A stretch of 64,000 bases of DNA from Pseudobacteriovorax antillogorgiicola (GCA_945898195.1 CAMDHM010000006.1:19429-83428); one strand, 5' to 3'. Positions 52,456-62,299 are shown, numbered from the stretch's first letter. The notes: generated by a model not told the origin, from the letters alone. Made by a program: numbers and translations.

Positions 52456-53851
52456 ACTTGAGGCGCATACGTTTTAATGCCGGAATGACTACCGACAGGT
52501 CAGGTAAAGGCAGAACGAAACTCTGATGCAAGTTTGCCTTCAGAACCTCGTCGGAAAACTGCACAAGGAGGTGCGCTGGATCAGAACGAGTGGATGTTGC
52601 TTTCAACAGTGGTTCGCCGACGCGCACAAATTCAATGGAATGATCGTCGGCTAAACGCGCCTCATATGTCAACTCCAACGAACTCGCCGATTGCCGAATG
52701 GAAGCCTGACTAACCATATCAAAGTTGGCGGTGAGGGACAGACGACCGTCGGCAAATTTAATTGAAATAGGTTTCTTCTGTGAAAATGTCAGGCTGACAC
52801 TTGCAAATTTGAACGTGGTCCATACAGGCGGCACCGATGATGCCCCAAGGGCGACAAAGATCTGCGACAGGGCCGCTGCAGGAATGGTTTTTCCCCCGAG
52901 AACTTTTTCAACGGCATGCTCCGCCGCCTCTTGAGAGACGCCGACCATGAGCGGAGCGATCTCGTTGCCGATCAAAGATGCGGCATCAGTTGGCGCCTCG
53001 ATGGCCGTTGTGTCTTCGGCCCTCATGCCACCAACGCTGCTGAACCACATGGCTTCCTTGGTTGTCTGAAATAATTGCTTACCAGGAAAGTAGCCGGTGC
53101 TGACAAACCATTCACGGAAGGAGCGAATCAGGGTTGCATTAAAATTTAAAATGAATTCGCCGGCACGCTCGTCGACGACATTGCCGATTTGACCTAAAAC
53201 CTGTTGCCCAATGGCGACCTGCTGGTTCGGAAGTTCACGGTTGACAGTGGCCCAAGCTTCTTCTTCCGCCCGTTTGCGTTTGTATCCAGAAAACCAACCC
53301 GTAGCCGTCACATTGAGGCCCGTGACCTCAAGCAACGAACTAAAGGTCCCCGTGACCGCCTTGCCTACGGCTGAATTTAAATTGATGTGGATGGGTTTAA
53401 TGCTTTTCGTTGTGACCTCGGCCGCACCGGTCATATCAATACGAATGTCGGACCGCGGCTCGTGAACGCCACTGATATCGATATGGGTCTGGGCTTCGAT
53501 GATGGCCGTGATGCGGGCGTCAACATCCGATGGCTCAAGATCTATGGTGAGCTTGCCCTGTGTCGTGGCGTTGGCTTGGATGCTAACCCCGCTGACGTTG
53601 TCATTGATGGTGCGTTGGTCCGTGATCGGAACGCGAATCATTTCTTCCAGGACCTCTTTGGAGATCCTAAGAAAGGCTTGGCGTTGGACTGGCTCACTTG
53701 ATGATTTGCCTGTCGCCTGCACAGTGGCGGCTTCATTGGTGAGGGCAGACAAACCTCCAGCTTTTTCTTCGTTCCGACCACAGGCTGCGAGGGATCCCAT
53801 ACTTCCAAGGGAAATCATGGCAACGGCGGTTCCAGTCAGGCGGCGGTTCAT
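52397..53851 (-). CDS. Large lipoprotein, unknown
   Basis: The 484-residue protein starts MNRRLTGTAVAMISLGSMGS and has lipobox LAAC. The mature part is beta-rich with LTIDLEPSDVDARITAIIEAQTHIDIS, IRIDMTGAAEV and LSLTANFDMVSQASIR, suggesting a long beta or lipid-binding (BPI/LEA-like) fold; this is a guess. GGGAGG precedes the ATG. It is divergent from the GH3 gene. Confidence 0.65.
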   Translation of the reverse strand: MNRRLTGTAVAMISLGSMGSLAACGRNEEKAGGLSALTNEAATVQATGKSSSEPVQRQAFLRISKEVLEEMIRVPITDQRTINDNVSGVSIQANATTQGKLTIDLEPSDVDARITAIIEAQTHIDISGVHEPRSDIRIDMTGAAEVTTKSIKPIHINLNSAVGKAVTGTFSSLLEVTGLNVTATGWFSGYKRKRAEEEAWATVNRELPNQQVAIGQQVLGQIGNVVDERAGEFILNFNATLIRSFREWFVSTGYFPGKQLFQTTKEAMWFSSVGGMRAEDTTAIEAPTDAASLIGNEIAPLMVGVSQEAAEHAVEKVLGGKTIPAAALSQIFVALGASSVPPVWTTFKFASVSLTFSQKKPISIKFADGRLSLTANFDMVSQASIRQSASSLELTYEARLADDHSIEFVRVGEPLLKATSTRSDPAHLLVQFSDEVLKANLHQSFVLPLPDLSVVIPALKRMRLKFAHAEEGWIHLGASLEAFK

Positions 53852-53885
53852 AGAGCCTCCCCAGGCGACTACGTGTTCTCATTAT

Positions 53886-53899
53886 TGGCCAATTGGCCA
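53886..53899. promoter_or_regulatory. 14-bp perfect palindrome TGGCCAATTGGCCA
   Basis: The palindrome lies 35 nt upstream of the leftward lipoprotein gene and 142 nt upstream of the rightward GH3 gene. Its position and symmetry suggest a dimeric repressor site for the lipoprotein promoter. Confidence 0.5.
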
Positions 53900-53927
53900 G
53901 TCTTATTCTTAGTAAATTCTAATCATT

Positions 53928-53951
53928 TTATCAATTCATAAATCTTGATAA
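53928..53951. repeat. 7-bp inverted repeat TTATCAA-N10-TTGATAA
   Basis: A second dyad in the same divergent region, in an A+T-rich stretch likely to hold the promoters. Candidate regulator half-sites spaced by one helical turn. Confidence 0.4.
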
Positions 53952-54041
53952 GATATCTAATGATAACGGGAGGTTCTGTTTGTCACCCTAAAAATCAACC
54001 TTTTTACAACCAGCCCCAAAGATGCCAAGATCAACAGAATC

Positions 54042-55730
54042 ATGCTCTATCGCCGTCCCATAGGTTCATTGCTGCTAGCCCTAAAGAAGCCTCAACTAAA
54101 GGCCTTCCATCGGGCCCTTGAATCATTCGATGCCAGCCAGGCAGCCGTGCTGGCTCAAGCCATGGACCAAATCAAGGGAAGCCAGTTCGCTTTGGCCCAT
54201 GGTTGCCAATCAGCGCCTCGTCTGCAGGCGTTTCCCATTTGTGAATACGAGAATCTCCGGCCTTGGATCGATCGTTTTTCCCGCGGCGATGCCACGGCAT
54301 TGTTCGGATCCCATTCCGGGATCACTCCGCAGCGTTGCCGTTTCGTAACCACAAGCGGCACCACGGGGCGCCCGAAATCGATCCCGGTGACTCCAGCTTC
54401 TTTTGCCGTTCAAGCTGCAAGTTGGCAGGCTTGGGGCTTATCAGCCTTCGAGGCGCATCGTGACGCTGCATTCTGGGATGTTCTTCCCGTGTCTGCCACA
54501 ACCCAAGGGTCGATGAGCGGTCTTGCCACCTGGGCCATGCAGTCCGCCAGCTTCAAAACTCTATATGCAGTCCCAGACCGGGCCCAGCGAATCGCCCCCT
54601 TTGAGCTCAAACTCAAAGCCCTCCTGCGTCTGACCGTTGGCAATTCAAACATCGGTATGCTCATGACGGCCAATCCATCAACTCTATTGATGCTGGTGCA
54701 ACAACTTGAAACCCACGGTTTTGACTTAGTTCGCGATCTGCGCAATGGAACTTTTTTTGCGGGCGATCCGGTTCTGCTTGGCGTATCCGGACTGAGCCGG
54801 CGAGATATCGGTGCGGCGCGCCGCCTGGACCGCCTCCTGATAGAGCGGGGACACTTGACGCCGGCCGACGTCTGGCCGCGCCTGAAGCTTGTTGCCATGT
54901 GGCTTGGGGGCACCTTGGGCCACTATTGTGAGGCACTGCGTCCGATGCTGGGACATGTCCCCTGGCGAGATCATGGCCTAGTGGCTTCAGAAGGGCGTTT
55001 TACGGTGCCCTTGGGCGATGGGTCTCCCGACGGTGTTCTGGATCCCCGGGGCGCCTATTACGAATTTCTGCCGGCAGAGTCCGCCAGCGAGGAAAACATT
55101 AATGGTTCGGGAGGGCAGAACGGCCAGTTGATCCCCCCACGAGACTTAATTCCAGGACAGCAATATCGATTGTTAGTCACGACTTTGGGCGGGCTGACCC
55201 GCTACGACATGCACGACATCATCGAGTGCCGCGGGCATTACGGGAATGAAAAAGGCGGAGCTCCCCTGATCAGGTTTCTGAGAAAAAGCAGTCAATTCGC
55301 CAACATCACGGGCGAAAAACTGTCAGCATTTCAGGTCGCCGAGTCCCTGACCCTGCTGGCCACCTCGGGCCGAGAATCTTACCAGACGCTTAAAGACACT
55401 CGTTTCATGACCCTCGCCCCCAACCGAGACGGCATACCGCCGCACTACATTCTTTATGCTGAATCGAGTTGCCAAGACCGCCATATGTGGGAAGAAATTG
55501 CGCGGCAACTCGACCAAAGCTTGTCTGGCCTGAACTGTGAGTACCAAGAAAAAAGAGCATCGGGCCGGCTTGGGCCGGTTGGGATCGCCTTCCTAAAATC
55601 TGGCAGTCTGGAGCAGTTACGAACTCATCATCTGGACCGCGCGCCAGGGGCGACGGCCGAGCAATTCAAGCAACCTGTTCTTTGGGATGACCTCACAAGT
55701 CCCTTGAGGGACATGGCTTTTGAGGTGTAG
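54042..55730 (+). CDS. GH3-family acyl-adenylating enzyme
   Basis: The 562-residue protein has the GH3 pattern: PICEYENLRPWIDRFSRGD, ATP motif I FVTTSGTTGRPKSIPVT at residues 101-117, and RLLVTTLGGLTRYDMHDIIECRG with LTRYDMHD near the third motif. GH3 proteins adenylate carboxylic acids and transfer them to amino acids; bacterial members are common but mostly uncharacterised. No good ribosome site is seen before the ATG. It lies 35 nt before the zinc-peptidase-like gene, with which it probably forms an operon. Confidence 0.88.
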   Translation: MLYRRPIGSLLLALKKPQLKAFHRALESFDASQAAVLAQAMDQIKGSQFALAHGCQSAPRLQAFPICEYENLRPWIDRFSRGDATALFGSHSGITPQRCRFVTTSGTTGRPKSIPVTPASFAVQAASWQAWGLSAFEAHRDAAFWDVLPVSATTQGSMSGLATWAMQSASFKTLYAVPDRAQRIAPFELKLKALLRLTVGNSNIGMLMTANPSTLLMLVQQLETHGFDLVRDLRNGTFFAGDPVLLGVSGLSRRDIGAARRLDRLLIERGHLTPADVWPRLKLVAMWLGGTLGHYCEALRPMLGHVPWRDHGLVASEGRFTVPLGDGSPDGVLDPRGAYYEFLPAESASEENINGSGGQNGQLIPPRDLIPGQQYRLLVTTLGGLTRYDMHDIIECRGHYGNEKGGAPLIRFLRKSSQFANITGEKLSAFQVAESLTLLATSGRESYQTLKDTRFMTLAPNRDGIPPHYILYAESSCQDRHMWEEIARQLDQSLSGLNCEYQEKRASGRLGPVGIAFLKSGSLEQLRTHHLDRAPGATAEQFKQPVLWDDLTSPLRDMAFEV

Positions 55731-55765
55731 GACTCTTCCCGTGACCAACATGGGGACTGCCTGCA

Positions 55766-56548
55766 ATGAAGCGTCAGCGGCCAGGATTATTTTCAAAATT
55801 ACCATTTACCTTACGTCGGCTTATGAACCAGCGCATTTGCGACGTGCTGGAAAAACTCGGTGCATCGAGCGAGCGTAATCCCATCAAGCGCCATGTTGAA
55901 AACCTTTACGATGAACTTCATGACGCCGGCGTGAAACATTTGCGTCCTGACGTTTATCTGGGCGACGAGTGGTTTAGCCCCAGCGGGATCCCAGCGATCG
56001 CTGTGCCGTTTTATCTTGCCCATACCGACTTGAAAGAAATTGAATTTCTTCTGACAGATTCCGTCGAGGGCGGGACCCCAACATCCATGCGAAAGTTTTT
56101 GCGTCATGAGGCCGGGCATTCTTTTGATCACGGCTATAAAATTGCGCGTGATTTACGCTGGCGGAATACGTTTGGGCGCGCACCATCAGTGTACCGCCCC
56201 GAAGTCTATATGCCAGACTCTATGAGTTTGAATTACGTAACACATTTGCCAGGCCATTATGCGCAATCGCATCCCGATGAGGATTTTGCCGAGACCTTTG
56301 CCATTGCCATCACTCCAGGATTTGACTGGGAAACGCGTTTCGCAGGGCGACCTGGTGCTCTAGAAAAGCTTCATTTTGTCAAATCCTTGATTCGACGCAA
56401 CGGCGGTCAACTCCCCCGTGAGCGTGAAATCGTCCGAACCTACGACGCACACCGCATGCGCATGACCCTGGCGCGATATTATGAATTACGCTTGGCCCGC
56501 GAGGCTCGGTGGCAACGCATGCAGTCACGCCTGATCCAAGGAGCCTGA
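55766..56548 (+). CDS. Putative zinc metallopeptidase (Peptidase_Mx type)
   Basis: The 260-residue protein has the gluzincin-type motif RHEAGHSFDHGY (His114, Glu115, His118). A downstream acidic segment HPDEDFAETFAIAIT supplies the probable third ligand, as in the putative zinc-binding metallopeptidase family. No signal peptide, so it is cytoplasmic. It follows the GH3 gene, suggesting linked chemistry such as making and cleaving amide conjugates; this is inference. Confidence 0.8.
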   Translation: MKRQRPGLFSKLPFTLRRLMNQRICDVLEKLGASSERNPIKRHVENLYDELHDAGVKHLRPDVYLGDEWFSPSGIPAIAVPFYLAHTDLKEIEFLLTDSVEGGTPTSMRKFLRHEAGHSFDHGYKIARDLRWRNTFGRAPSVYRPEVYMPDSMSLNYVTHLPGHYAQSHPDEDFAETFAIAITPGFDWETRFAGRPGALEKLHFVKSLIRRNGGQLPREREIVRTYDAHRMRMTLARYYELRLAREARWQRMQSRLIQGA

Positions 56549-56589
56549 TCACTAGTTTTTACCTTGCATCTTAAGTCGGTAGTGAAGTT

Positions 56590-57015
56590 CTACTTAATGC
56601 AGAGGACCGCGTAGTCGTCGTTCTTGTAACCAGGAAGGGCCTCACCCTCCATCAGATCCATAATCCAACGATAATCGGATCCTTTGGAATACGACGATGA
56701 TGACCAGAACAGAAGTTCGTCAAATGACGATCCTGCAAACCGGATCCCGTGCTCAAACGCCGCAACCAGATCATTTTTGGTCGGAAGACGCCAGCCCTGT
56801 GCGCCGTTCCAGCTTAGATCACCACACGTGGCCCGAGCCATCTGCCATGTTTGGGACTTCGCTTGAACCGAAGTCCACTGAAGGCCGCTGACTCCGTCAA
56901 CCCAAACCTGGTCTGCATTTTGGCTTCGCTGCTGAATTTTCAGCTGCGCATCCGGCTTAAATGCCCCGCATGCAACAATCGATAAAGACATTAGAAACAA
57001 GATTATTTTTTTCAT
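56590..57015 (-). CDS. DUF1566 (Lcl-like) lipoprotein
   Basis: Starting at ATG 57015 (AAGG 8 nt upstream), the 141-residue protein begins MKKIILFLMSLSIVACGAF with lipobox IVAC. The domain shows VSGLQWTSVQAKSQTWQMARATC, GWRLPTKNDLVAAFEHG and FWSSSSYSKGSDYRWIMDL, the DUF1566 fold (C-type-lectin-like). Two Cys (ATCGD and VLCIK) probably form a disulfide. Role probably binding or surface adhesion. Confidence 0.8.
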   Translation of the reverse strand: MKKIILFLMSLSIVACGAFKPDAQLKIQQRSQNADQVWVDGVSGLQWTSVQAKSQTWQMARATCGDLSWNGAQGWRLPTKNDLVAAFEHGIRFAGSSFDELLFWSSSSYSKGSDYRWIMDLMEGEALPGYKNDDYAVLCIK

Positions 57016-57141
57016 ATTAAAAACCTTAAAAAAGAATAAATGATGCATTTAATTTTAATGTCACGCCATGTCAAGCTTATACCTCACACTCAACCTCTCA
57101 GAAAATCAGACGATAGGAGCCATAGGAGGTACCTCAACGCC

Positions 57142-58233
57142 TTGGCTGCCAAGCTCAACATCATGCTGCTCTATGACCTTGCCTGCGCACCAGACAACCG
57201 CGCCGGACACGAACGCTGGTTCATGACCGGGGATGATTTCCGCGATGAACGTCACGTTATGAAAGCCCTTCGCCGCTGCGGACACACCGTCGAACCCTTT
57301 GGACTCTACAACGATCTCACCCCCCTACTGGAAAAACTGAACGGCATGCGACCCAACGTGGTCTTTAACATGTGCGAATCGTTCTCCAACAGCCGACACC
57401 ATGAGGCCGACGTCATGTCCGTCCTGGAAATGCTGGGCATTGCCCATACGGGCGCAAGCGCCGAGGCGCTCAACCTATGCAAAGACAAGGCCCTTTCTAA
57501 AAAAATCGTCTCCTTCCATGGAATAAGCATTCCCAGGTTCGCCGTCATCATGCCCCCACAAACCGGCCTTAGACCAAACCACCGCAACCCCACAAAACCA
57601 GAGCTCTTCTCCGATGATGCAAAGGATCAATTAAAAACGCTTAAATGGCCTGCAATCTGCAAACCCCTTGATCGTGACAGCAGCGAAGGCATCAGCAAAT
57701 CATCCGTTGTAAGCAACAGCGCATCTTGCCTGCGTCACATCGCACACCTGCAAAAGACCTTTAGAAGAGGGGTTATCGTCGAAGAATTCATTCCCGGACG
57801 GGAGCTCTATATCGGTATGGTGGAACTTCCTGGGCAAAAAAAATTACTCGTCCTGCCTCCACGAGAACTCTACGTTGGAACAGGACCCGGTTTTGTCACC
57901 TGGCGTGCCAAATGGGATAAAACTTACCGCAGCCGCCATGGGATCGACAGCGGCCGCGCCAAAAAAATTGACGTCAGTGTTTTGCATCGCCTGGAACAGA
58001 TCGCACGCGAAGCCTTTCATGCCCTTGAGCTCTCGGGATACGCACGCCTGGATCTACGCCTGCGTGACAATGGTGATCCCGTCTTCATCGAAGCCAATCC
58101 CAACCCCTCGATTCGCCGCGGCGATGATTTTGCGGCAGCCGCCCATGCTGCCGGCATTGGATATGACGATCTGATTGAGGGTATTGTCAAAACCGCAATG
58201 CTCCGTCACAACCGCAATAAGCAAGCCGCCTGA
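57142..58233 (+). CDS. ATP-grasp ligase, D-Ala-D-Ala ligase-like
   Basis: The start is uncertain. TTG 57142 lies 12 nt after AGGAGG, ATG 57163 lacks a site, and a longer frame to 57040 would overlap the divergent gene. The protein of ~363 residues has NVVFNMCESFSNSRHHEADVMSVLEMLGIAHTGASAEALNLCKDKALSK, then PAICKPLDRDSSEGISKSSVV, VEEFIPGREL, and ARLDLRLRDNGDPVFIEANPNPSI, the ATP and Mg sites of D-Ala-D-Ala ligase-type enzymes. It ligates a carboxylate to an amine with ATP; the substrate is unknown. Confidence 0.85.
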   Translation: MAAKLNIMLLYDLACAPDNRAGHERWFMTGDDFRDERHVMKALRRCGHTVEPFGLYNDLTPLLEKLNGMRPNVVFNMCESFSNSRHHEADVMSVLEMLGIAHTGASAEALNLCKDKALSKKIVSFHGISIPRFAVIMPPQTGLRPNHRNPTKPELFSDDAKDQLKTLKWPAICKPLDRDSSEGISKSSVVSNSASCLRHIAHLQKTFRRGVIVEEFIPGRELYIGMVELPGQKKLLVLPPRELYVGTGPGFVTWRAKWDKTYRSRHGIDSGRAKKIDVSVLHRLEQIAREAFHALELSGYARLDLRLRDNGDPVFIEANPNPSIRRGDDFAAAAHAAGIGYDDLIEGIVKTAMLRHNRNKQAA

Positions 58234-58266
58234 ATCCATTCATTATCTGCGCAAGGCCTTGGTTTT

Positions 58267-59133
58267 TTAATTCTGAAGTGTTCGGATAAAAAAATCCCGC
58301 GCAGCGTTCGCTGCCAATGTTCTGGAATTCGTCAATTCATGCACGTCTTGGAACGTCTTTTTTTCGGCATTCGCACCAGCTCTATCGCACACTGATTTTC
58401 CAGCAGATTCGTCGCTTGCCATAATGCAAAGCAGGGGACGAGGCGCGATTTCACCGATGGCGCTTTGCGGATCGTTTGGAAACCAAAGTGGATTTGGAAG
58501 AGGCACCATCGCCACCATCGCCTTGATCCGCGTGTCCATCTTTGTAAAGGAAAGGCCCGTCATGGCACCCATACTGGCTCCAGCGTACCCCAACCGATCT
58601 GAACGAACCTCCGGTCGCGACGCCAACCAGGTCAAGGCCGCACCGTAGTCCGCAACGGTCCAGTCCTTGACCAGGGGATCCATAACACGAGATTTAGAAC
58701 TGATCGCCGGCAAACGATCGCCAGTTCCTGGCCAATCCATCGTCATGACTACGAAATTCGCCGCAGCAAGAATTTTCGCGGCGGCATCGACACCTCCATC
58801 ATCTTTGTTGCCGTTGATGCCATACATAAAAATCAGGCCTGGCAGTTTTTTTCCAGCTACGTTCGCTGGCAGCCACAGGTATCCAGGAACAAGATCACCC
58901 TTGCTCCCCGTAAACTGAATTTTTTGACGAAGGCCCACCGTTGCTGACGGCGAGGGCGAAACGGAGGCCGAAGGTGAAGGTCGTGAGCCCCCGCTACCGT
59001 CACCACTAGTCGAGCCTGACAATCCAGTTTTTTTGCCGTTCACGGTGTATTCCTGGGCACACCCAGTCCAAACGCAAGCAACCGAAAAGCAAATCAGCCA
59101 GGCAGATTGATTTTTTTTTAGCCTAGAACACAT
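58267..59133 (-). CDS. Lipoprotein alpha/beta hydrolase (dienelactone hydrolase-like)
   Basis: From ATG 59133 the 288-residue protein has a signal ending in lipobox WTGC and a Ser/Pro-rich linker (SPSASVSPSPSA). The hydrolase domain has PGLIFMYGINGNKDDGG, FVVMTMDWPGTGDR and the nucleophile in GYAGASMGAMTGL. Acid and His lie near CIMASDESAGK and DVHELTN. It is anchored, probably in the outer membrane, and should act as an esterase. Divergent from tcdA. Confidence 0.8.
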   Translation of the reverse strand: MCSRLKKNQSAWLICFSVACVWTGCAQEYTVNGKKTGLSGSTSGDGSGGSRPSPSASVSPSPSATVGLRQKIQFTGSKGDLVPGYLWLPANVAGKKLPGLIFMYGINGNKDDGGVDAAAKILAAANFVVMTMDWPGTGDRLPAISSKSRVMDPLVKDWTVADYGAALTWLASRPEVRSDRLGYAGASMGAMTGLSFTKMDTRIKAMVAMVPLPNPLWFPNDPQSAIGEIAPRPLLCIMASDESAGKSVCDRAGANAEKKTFQDVHELTNSRTLAANAARDFFIRTLQN

Positions 59134-59201
59134 ACGTTGTTTTCGGAATATTGAGGATATTACTTGAGTCAATGACCACCATCGATTAAGACTCCGCCCC
59201 T

Positions 59202-60062
59202 ATGCTCATAGACGGATACATTGACCGGCGATTTGAACGACTTGGCCGTCTGGTCGGAGAAGACGGCGTGCGTCGGCTTCACGAATCCCATGTCTTGGTG
59301 GCCGGAATGGGCGGGGTTGGGTCCTGGGCGTGCGAGGCCCTTATTCGATCTGGAATCGGCCGCATAACCCTGGTCGACATGGACCGCGTGTCTTTGACGA
59401 CGATCAATCGCCAGATGCCCGCACTAGACGACACCATCGACCGCCCAAAAGTCGACGTTGTCGCCGAACGCCTGAGGCAGATTTCACCTCGGGCAAAAAT
59501 CTGCCCGCGCTTCGAACACATCAACCCGGACTCCCTGCCCGGCCTCTTGAATCCTGCGGCCCACGATGGAAAGCCCATCGACTTTGTGATCGACGCTATT
59601 GATCAACTTGGCAACAAATGTGCTTTGATTGTGGCCTGCAAACAGAGCGGAATACCGATCATTATCTCCACCGGTGCTGGCGGTCGGATGGACCCAACGC
59701 AAGTTCGGATCGCTGATCTAGCCAAAACGAGCATCGATCCACTGGCCCGCATGGTTCGGGTTTACCTGCGCAAAAAACACGGGTTCTCCACCAATTCGAC
59801 CTTCAAAATTCCAGCCGTATTCTCCGCCGAAATTCCAGTCGAACCCATTCCCCCAACTCACCCCGACGCGGAGCGCGGCCGCAGCGAAATCACCAGAGCC
59901 GTAGGATTCGACCCAAATGCCCCCCTATCCGAAGAAGACCTCGCCAATAAACGTAACGTGATCATGGGCACAATGGTTGGCGTAACGTCCGTTTTTGGTA
60001 TGGCAGCAGCGTCTCACGTCCTGCGTGAGCTATTGGCAAAACCCATCGCCACCATTGATTGA
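59202..60062 (+). CDS. tcdA: tRNA threonylcarbamoyladenosine dehydratase
   Basis: The 286-residue protein begins YIDRRFERLGRLVGEDGVRRLHESHVLVAGMGGVGSWACEALIRSG, the E1-like ThiF fold with the TcdA-specific N-terminus. LVDMDRVSLTTINRQMPA and ICPRFEHI are typical. It cyclises t6A37 to ct6A in tRNAs that decode ANN codons, using ATP; CsdE/CsdA partners are not in the window. Confidence 0.9.
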   Translation: MLIDGYIDRRFERLGRLVGEDGVRRLHESHVLVAGMGGVGSWACEALIRSGIGRITLVDMDRVSLTTINRQMPALDDTIDRPKVDVVAERLRQISPRAKICPRFEHINPDSLPGLLNPAAHDGKPIDFVIDAIDQLGNKCALIVACKQSGIPIIISTGAGGRMDPTQVRIADLAKTSIDPLARMVRVYLRKKHGFSTNSTFKIPAVFSAEIPVEPIPPTHPDAERGRSEITRAVGFDPNAPLSEEDLANKRNVIMGTMVGVTSVFGMAAASHVLRELLAKPIATID

Positions 60063-60208
60063 ATTGGCCATCGCCTTCGTATTTACCAAGTTCCCCCCCC
60101 GACCCTGTAAATTATTCTGAAAACCTCCGCTACTTTTTAGACCCATTGCACGCCCTAAGTTGTCGCGGGGAACAACCGAAAAAGATTAAGGAAATCTTCG
60201 GAGAAGCC

Positions 60209-62299
60209 GTGACAAACGTTCAACAAAAGCGAAGGCAGACTGACGCTGATGACAGTGTGTTTACCCTGCGCCGACGTGGTAAGTTTTCTCTTCTCGTGGC
60301 ATTCATCTGCGTTTTATTCCCCGTTGCTTTCATCGGTGGCCAAATTAAAGAGCTACTGGCTCCGTCCTTTACAATATACCGCGATCCCGCATTCGAAAAT
60401 CTGACACAAGAAGGAATCGAATGGGATGTATTCTATGGGCAATCCGTTATGTGCGGCAATCTGGAGTGCCACCTTACCGCCGATTACCCAAGCGACAGGT
60501 ACACGAAAAAGATGATTCTTCCGGCCAGAGAATTTCCGCTTAACGGCTATAAATCCGGCCAGTTAATCTATTTGCGTACGAACCTTAAAATCCCCCAAAG
60601 GCTACTAACAGCAAGCAACCCAATCGCCCTCCACTCGTTATATGTATGGGCCAAAAAGTACGAATTTTTTGTCAACGGCATTGAAGTTGACGAAGGTCAG
60701 GCAGAGACCTTGAACCTAACGATCCCACGCCGCCTCATCGGCAGCGATGGCATCGCGAATCTCTCCGTCAAAATAGATCCAGGCAATTTACCTTATCAGG
60801 GCATCGCAAACCGCCGAGACCTCCTGATCGGTGATCGAGCAACTTTGAACGAAACAGCATTTGGGCCCCGTGAATTGAAGACAACCTACTACCTATGGTT
60901 TCTGCTTCCCCGTCTGACGTTCTGTTTCATTTTCGCGTTTCTATATGTCTTCCTGGCACAAAACCGGGAACTCTTCTCTTTCATTCTATATATTTTAGTC
61001 TCCTCACTTGGAATCCATATGGAGTCCGGGTATTCCGAATGGCTCGAATCATGGGGCGTGAATCGCGGAATTCTTGCGCCAGCCATTCAATCCTTCACAG
61101 ACGCGTTTCTAATCCTCTTTATCCATGATTTTTTTCGGAAGAAAGTCCCGGGATTTTTCCGTGGGTTTCGCCTCGCCTTATTGGCTCAAGTTACTTTAAT
61201 CATAATTGCGTGGATGACACTCTCCGCCAAGGCAACTGTTAACGTCACCTTCGCTTTTACGATTCTCATTCGAACTTTCGCTGTATCCTACGGAATATAT
61301 GCATCATGGACGACAATCCAACTCCTCAAGAAAAACAAAAAAAGCCCCGGCCGAATTGTGACATCAAGGATTCTACTCGCATTCTTCGTTGTGGCTCTGA
61401 TCCCAATGCTCCTCGAAAACAGACGCCTTCTTGCTGATGTCCTAAATCTGAATCCCAGCGGGTTTCCATGGACATTTGCATTTGACCTAATCCTCTTTGC
61501 GGTGCTCGCATCAATCACGGCCTATGATTATGGCGACACCGCCAACGCAAAACTCCGAGTTGAGCGCGATTTGAAAGCGATGGAAGACCGCCTAGAATTG
61601 GGGAGGTCCGTTCAGAATATGCTGCTCCCTGCTGAGCGCAACGGCACCTCAGGGAGCCTTCACTATAACTTCTTCTTCGAGTCCGCACAGACCATGGCTG
61701 GAGATTGGTATTACGTCTGGCATGCCCTCGATGGATCGACTAGGCTTTTTGTCGGAGATGTCACCGGGAAAGGTCCACAAGCAGCATTGGCCGTCGCAGC
61801 GATTATCAGTGCCATCACCCGCCATCATGAAAACAACGACAGCGAAGATTTTACTATCACCTCATTAAATCACCATCTTTTCAAACTGTTTAGAGGACGG
61901 GTGATGTCCACCATGAGCGTAACAACACTCGGTGGACCAACATCCGAGCCTGGGACGATCGTTCTTTATAACTGCGGAACACCAGGTTGGGTCACAAACA
62001 TCTCCTGCCCAACCAAAGCTAAATATCTACCCATGGCATCACAACAGATTGGAACACAGGAAAACGTCCGCATGTCCACCATGACCTTGAGGCTGGGCGC
62101 TGGCGATTTTATTGGGACATTTACCGACGGATGCATCGATGGCAGCCGTGCCACCAAAAAATTCATCGATCTAATCAGTCACGAAAAGCCAACGGATTCA
62201 AACTTAATTTATCAAATGATGATTGACGCAGGAAAGGAAACGGCCCAGTCAGATGACCGGACCGCGTTGGTGGTTACAAATACAATCTCTAGTTCTTAG
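60209..62299 (+). CDS. 7TM-type membrane SpoIIE/PP2C phosphatase
   Basis: I prefer the GTG at 60209, which has CGGAG 5 nt upstream; the frame is open back to 60059 but that part looks unconserved. The 696-residue protein has a first membrane helix (FSLLVAFICVLFPVAFIGG), a periplasmic beta domain of ~190 residues (7TMR-DISM extracellular type) and seven helices from about residue 225 to 425. A coiled coil (LRVERDLKAMEDRLELG) leads to a PP2C/SpoIIE domain with AGDWYYVWH, LFVGDVTGKGPQAAL, GTFTDGCIDG and SDDRTALVV, the metal-binding Asp residues all present. It dephosphorylates a Ser/Thr-phosphoprotein, probably an anti-sigma antagonist. Confidence 0.9.
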   Translation: MTNVQQKRRQTDADDSVFTLRRRGKFSLLVAFICVLFPVAFIGGQIKELLAPSFTIYRDPAFENLTQEGIEWDVFYGQSVMCGNLECHLTADYPSDRYTKKMILPAREFPLNGYKSGQLIYLRTNLKIPQRLLTASNPIALHSLYVWAKKYEFFVNGIEVDEGQAETLNLTIPRRLIGSDGIANLSVKIDPGNLPYQGIANRRDLLIGDRATLNETAFGPRELKTTYYLWFLLPRLTFCFIFAFLYVFLAQNRELFSFILYILVSSLGIHMESGYSEWLESWGVNRGILAPAIQSFTDAFLILFIHDFFRKKVPGFFRGFRLALLAQVTLIIIAWMTLSAKATVNVTFAFTILIRTFAVSYGIYASWTTIQLLKKNKKSPGRIVTSRILLAFFVVALIPMLLENRRLLADVLNLNPSGFPWTFAFDLILFAVLASITAYDYGDTANAKLRVERDLKAMEDRLELGRSVQNMLLPAERNGTSGSLHYNFFFESAQTMAGDWYYVWHALDGSTRLFVGDVTGKGPQAALAVAAIISAITRHHENNDSEDFTITSLNHHLFKLFRGRVMSTMSVTTLGGPTSEPGTIVLYNCGTPGWVTNISCPTKAKYLPMASQQIGTQENVRMSTMTLRLGAGDFIGTFTDGCIDGSRATKKFIDLISHEKPTDSNLIYQMMIDAGKETAQSDDRTALVVTNTISSS

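Noticed and set aside
60059..60208. Upstream extension of the SpoIIE phosphatase overlapping tcdA
   Set aside because: The extension is Pro/Ser-rich without ribosome site, while GTG 60209 has CGGAG at good spacing just before a clear membrane helix.
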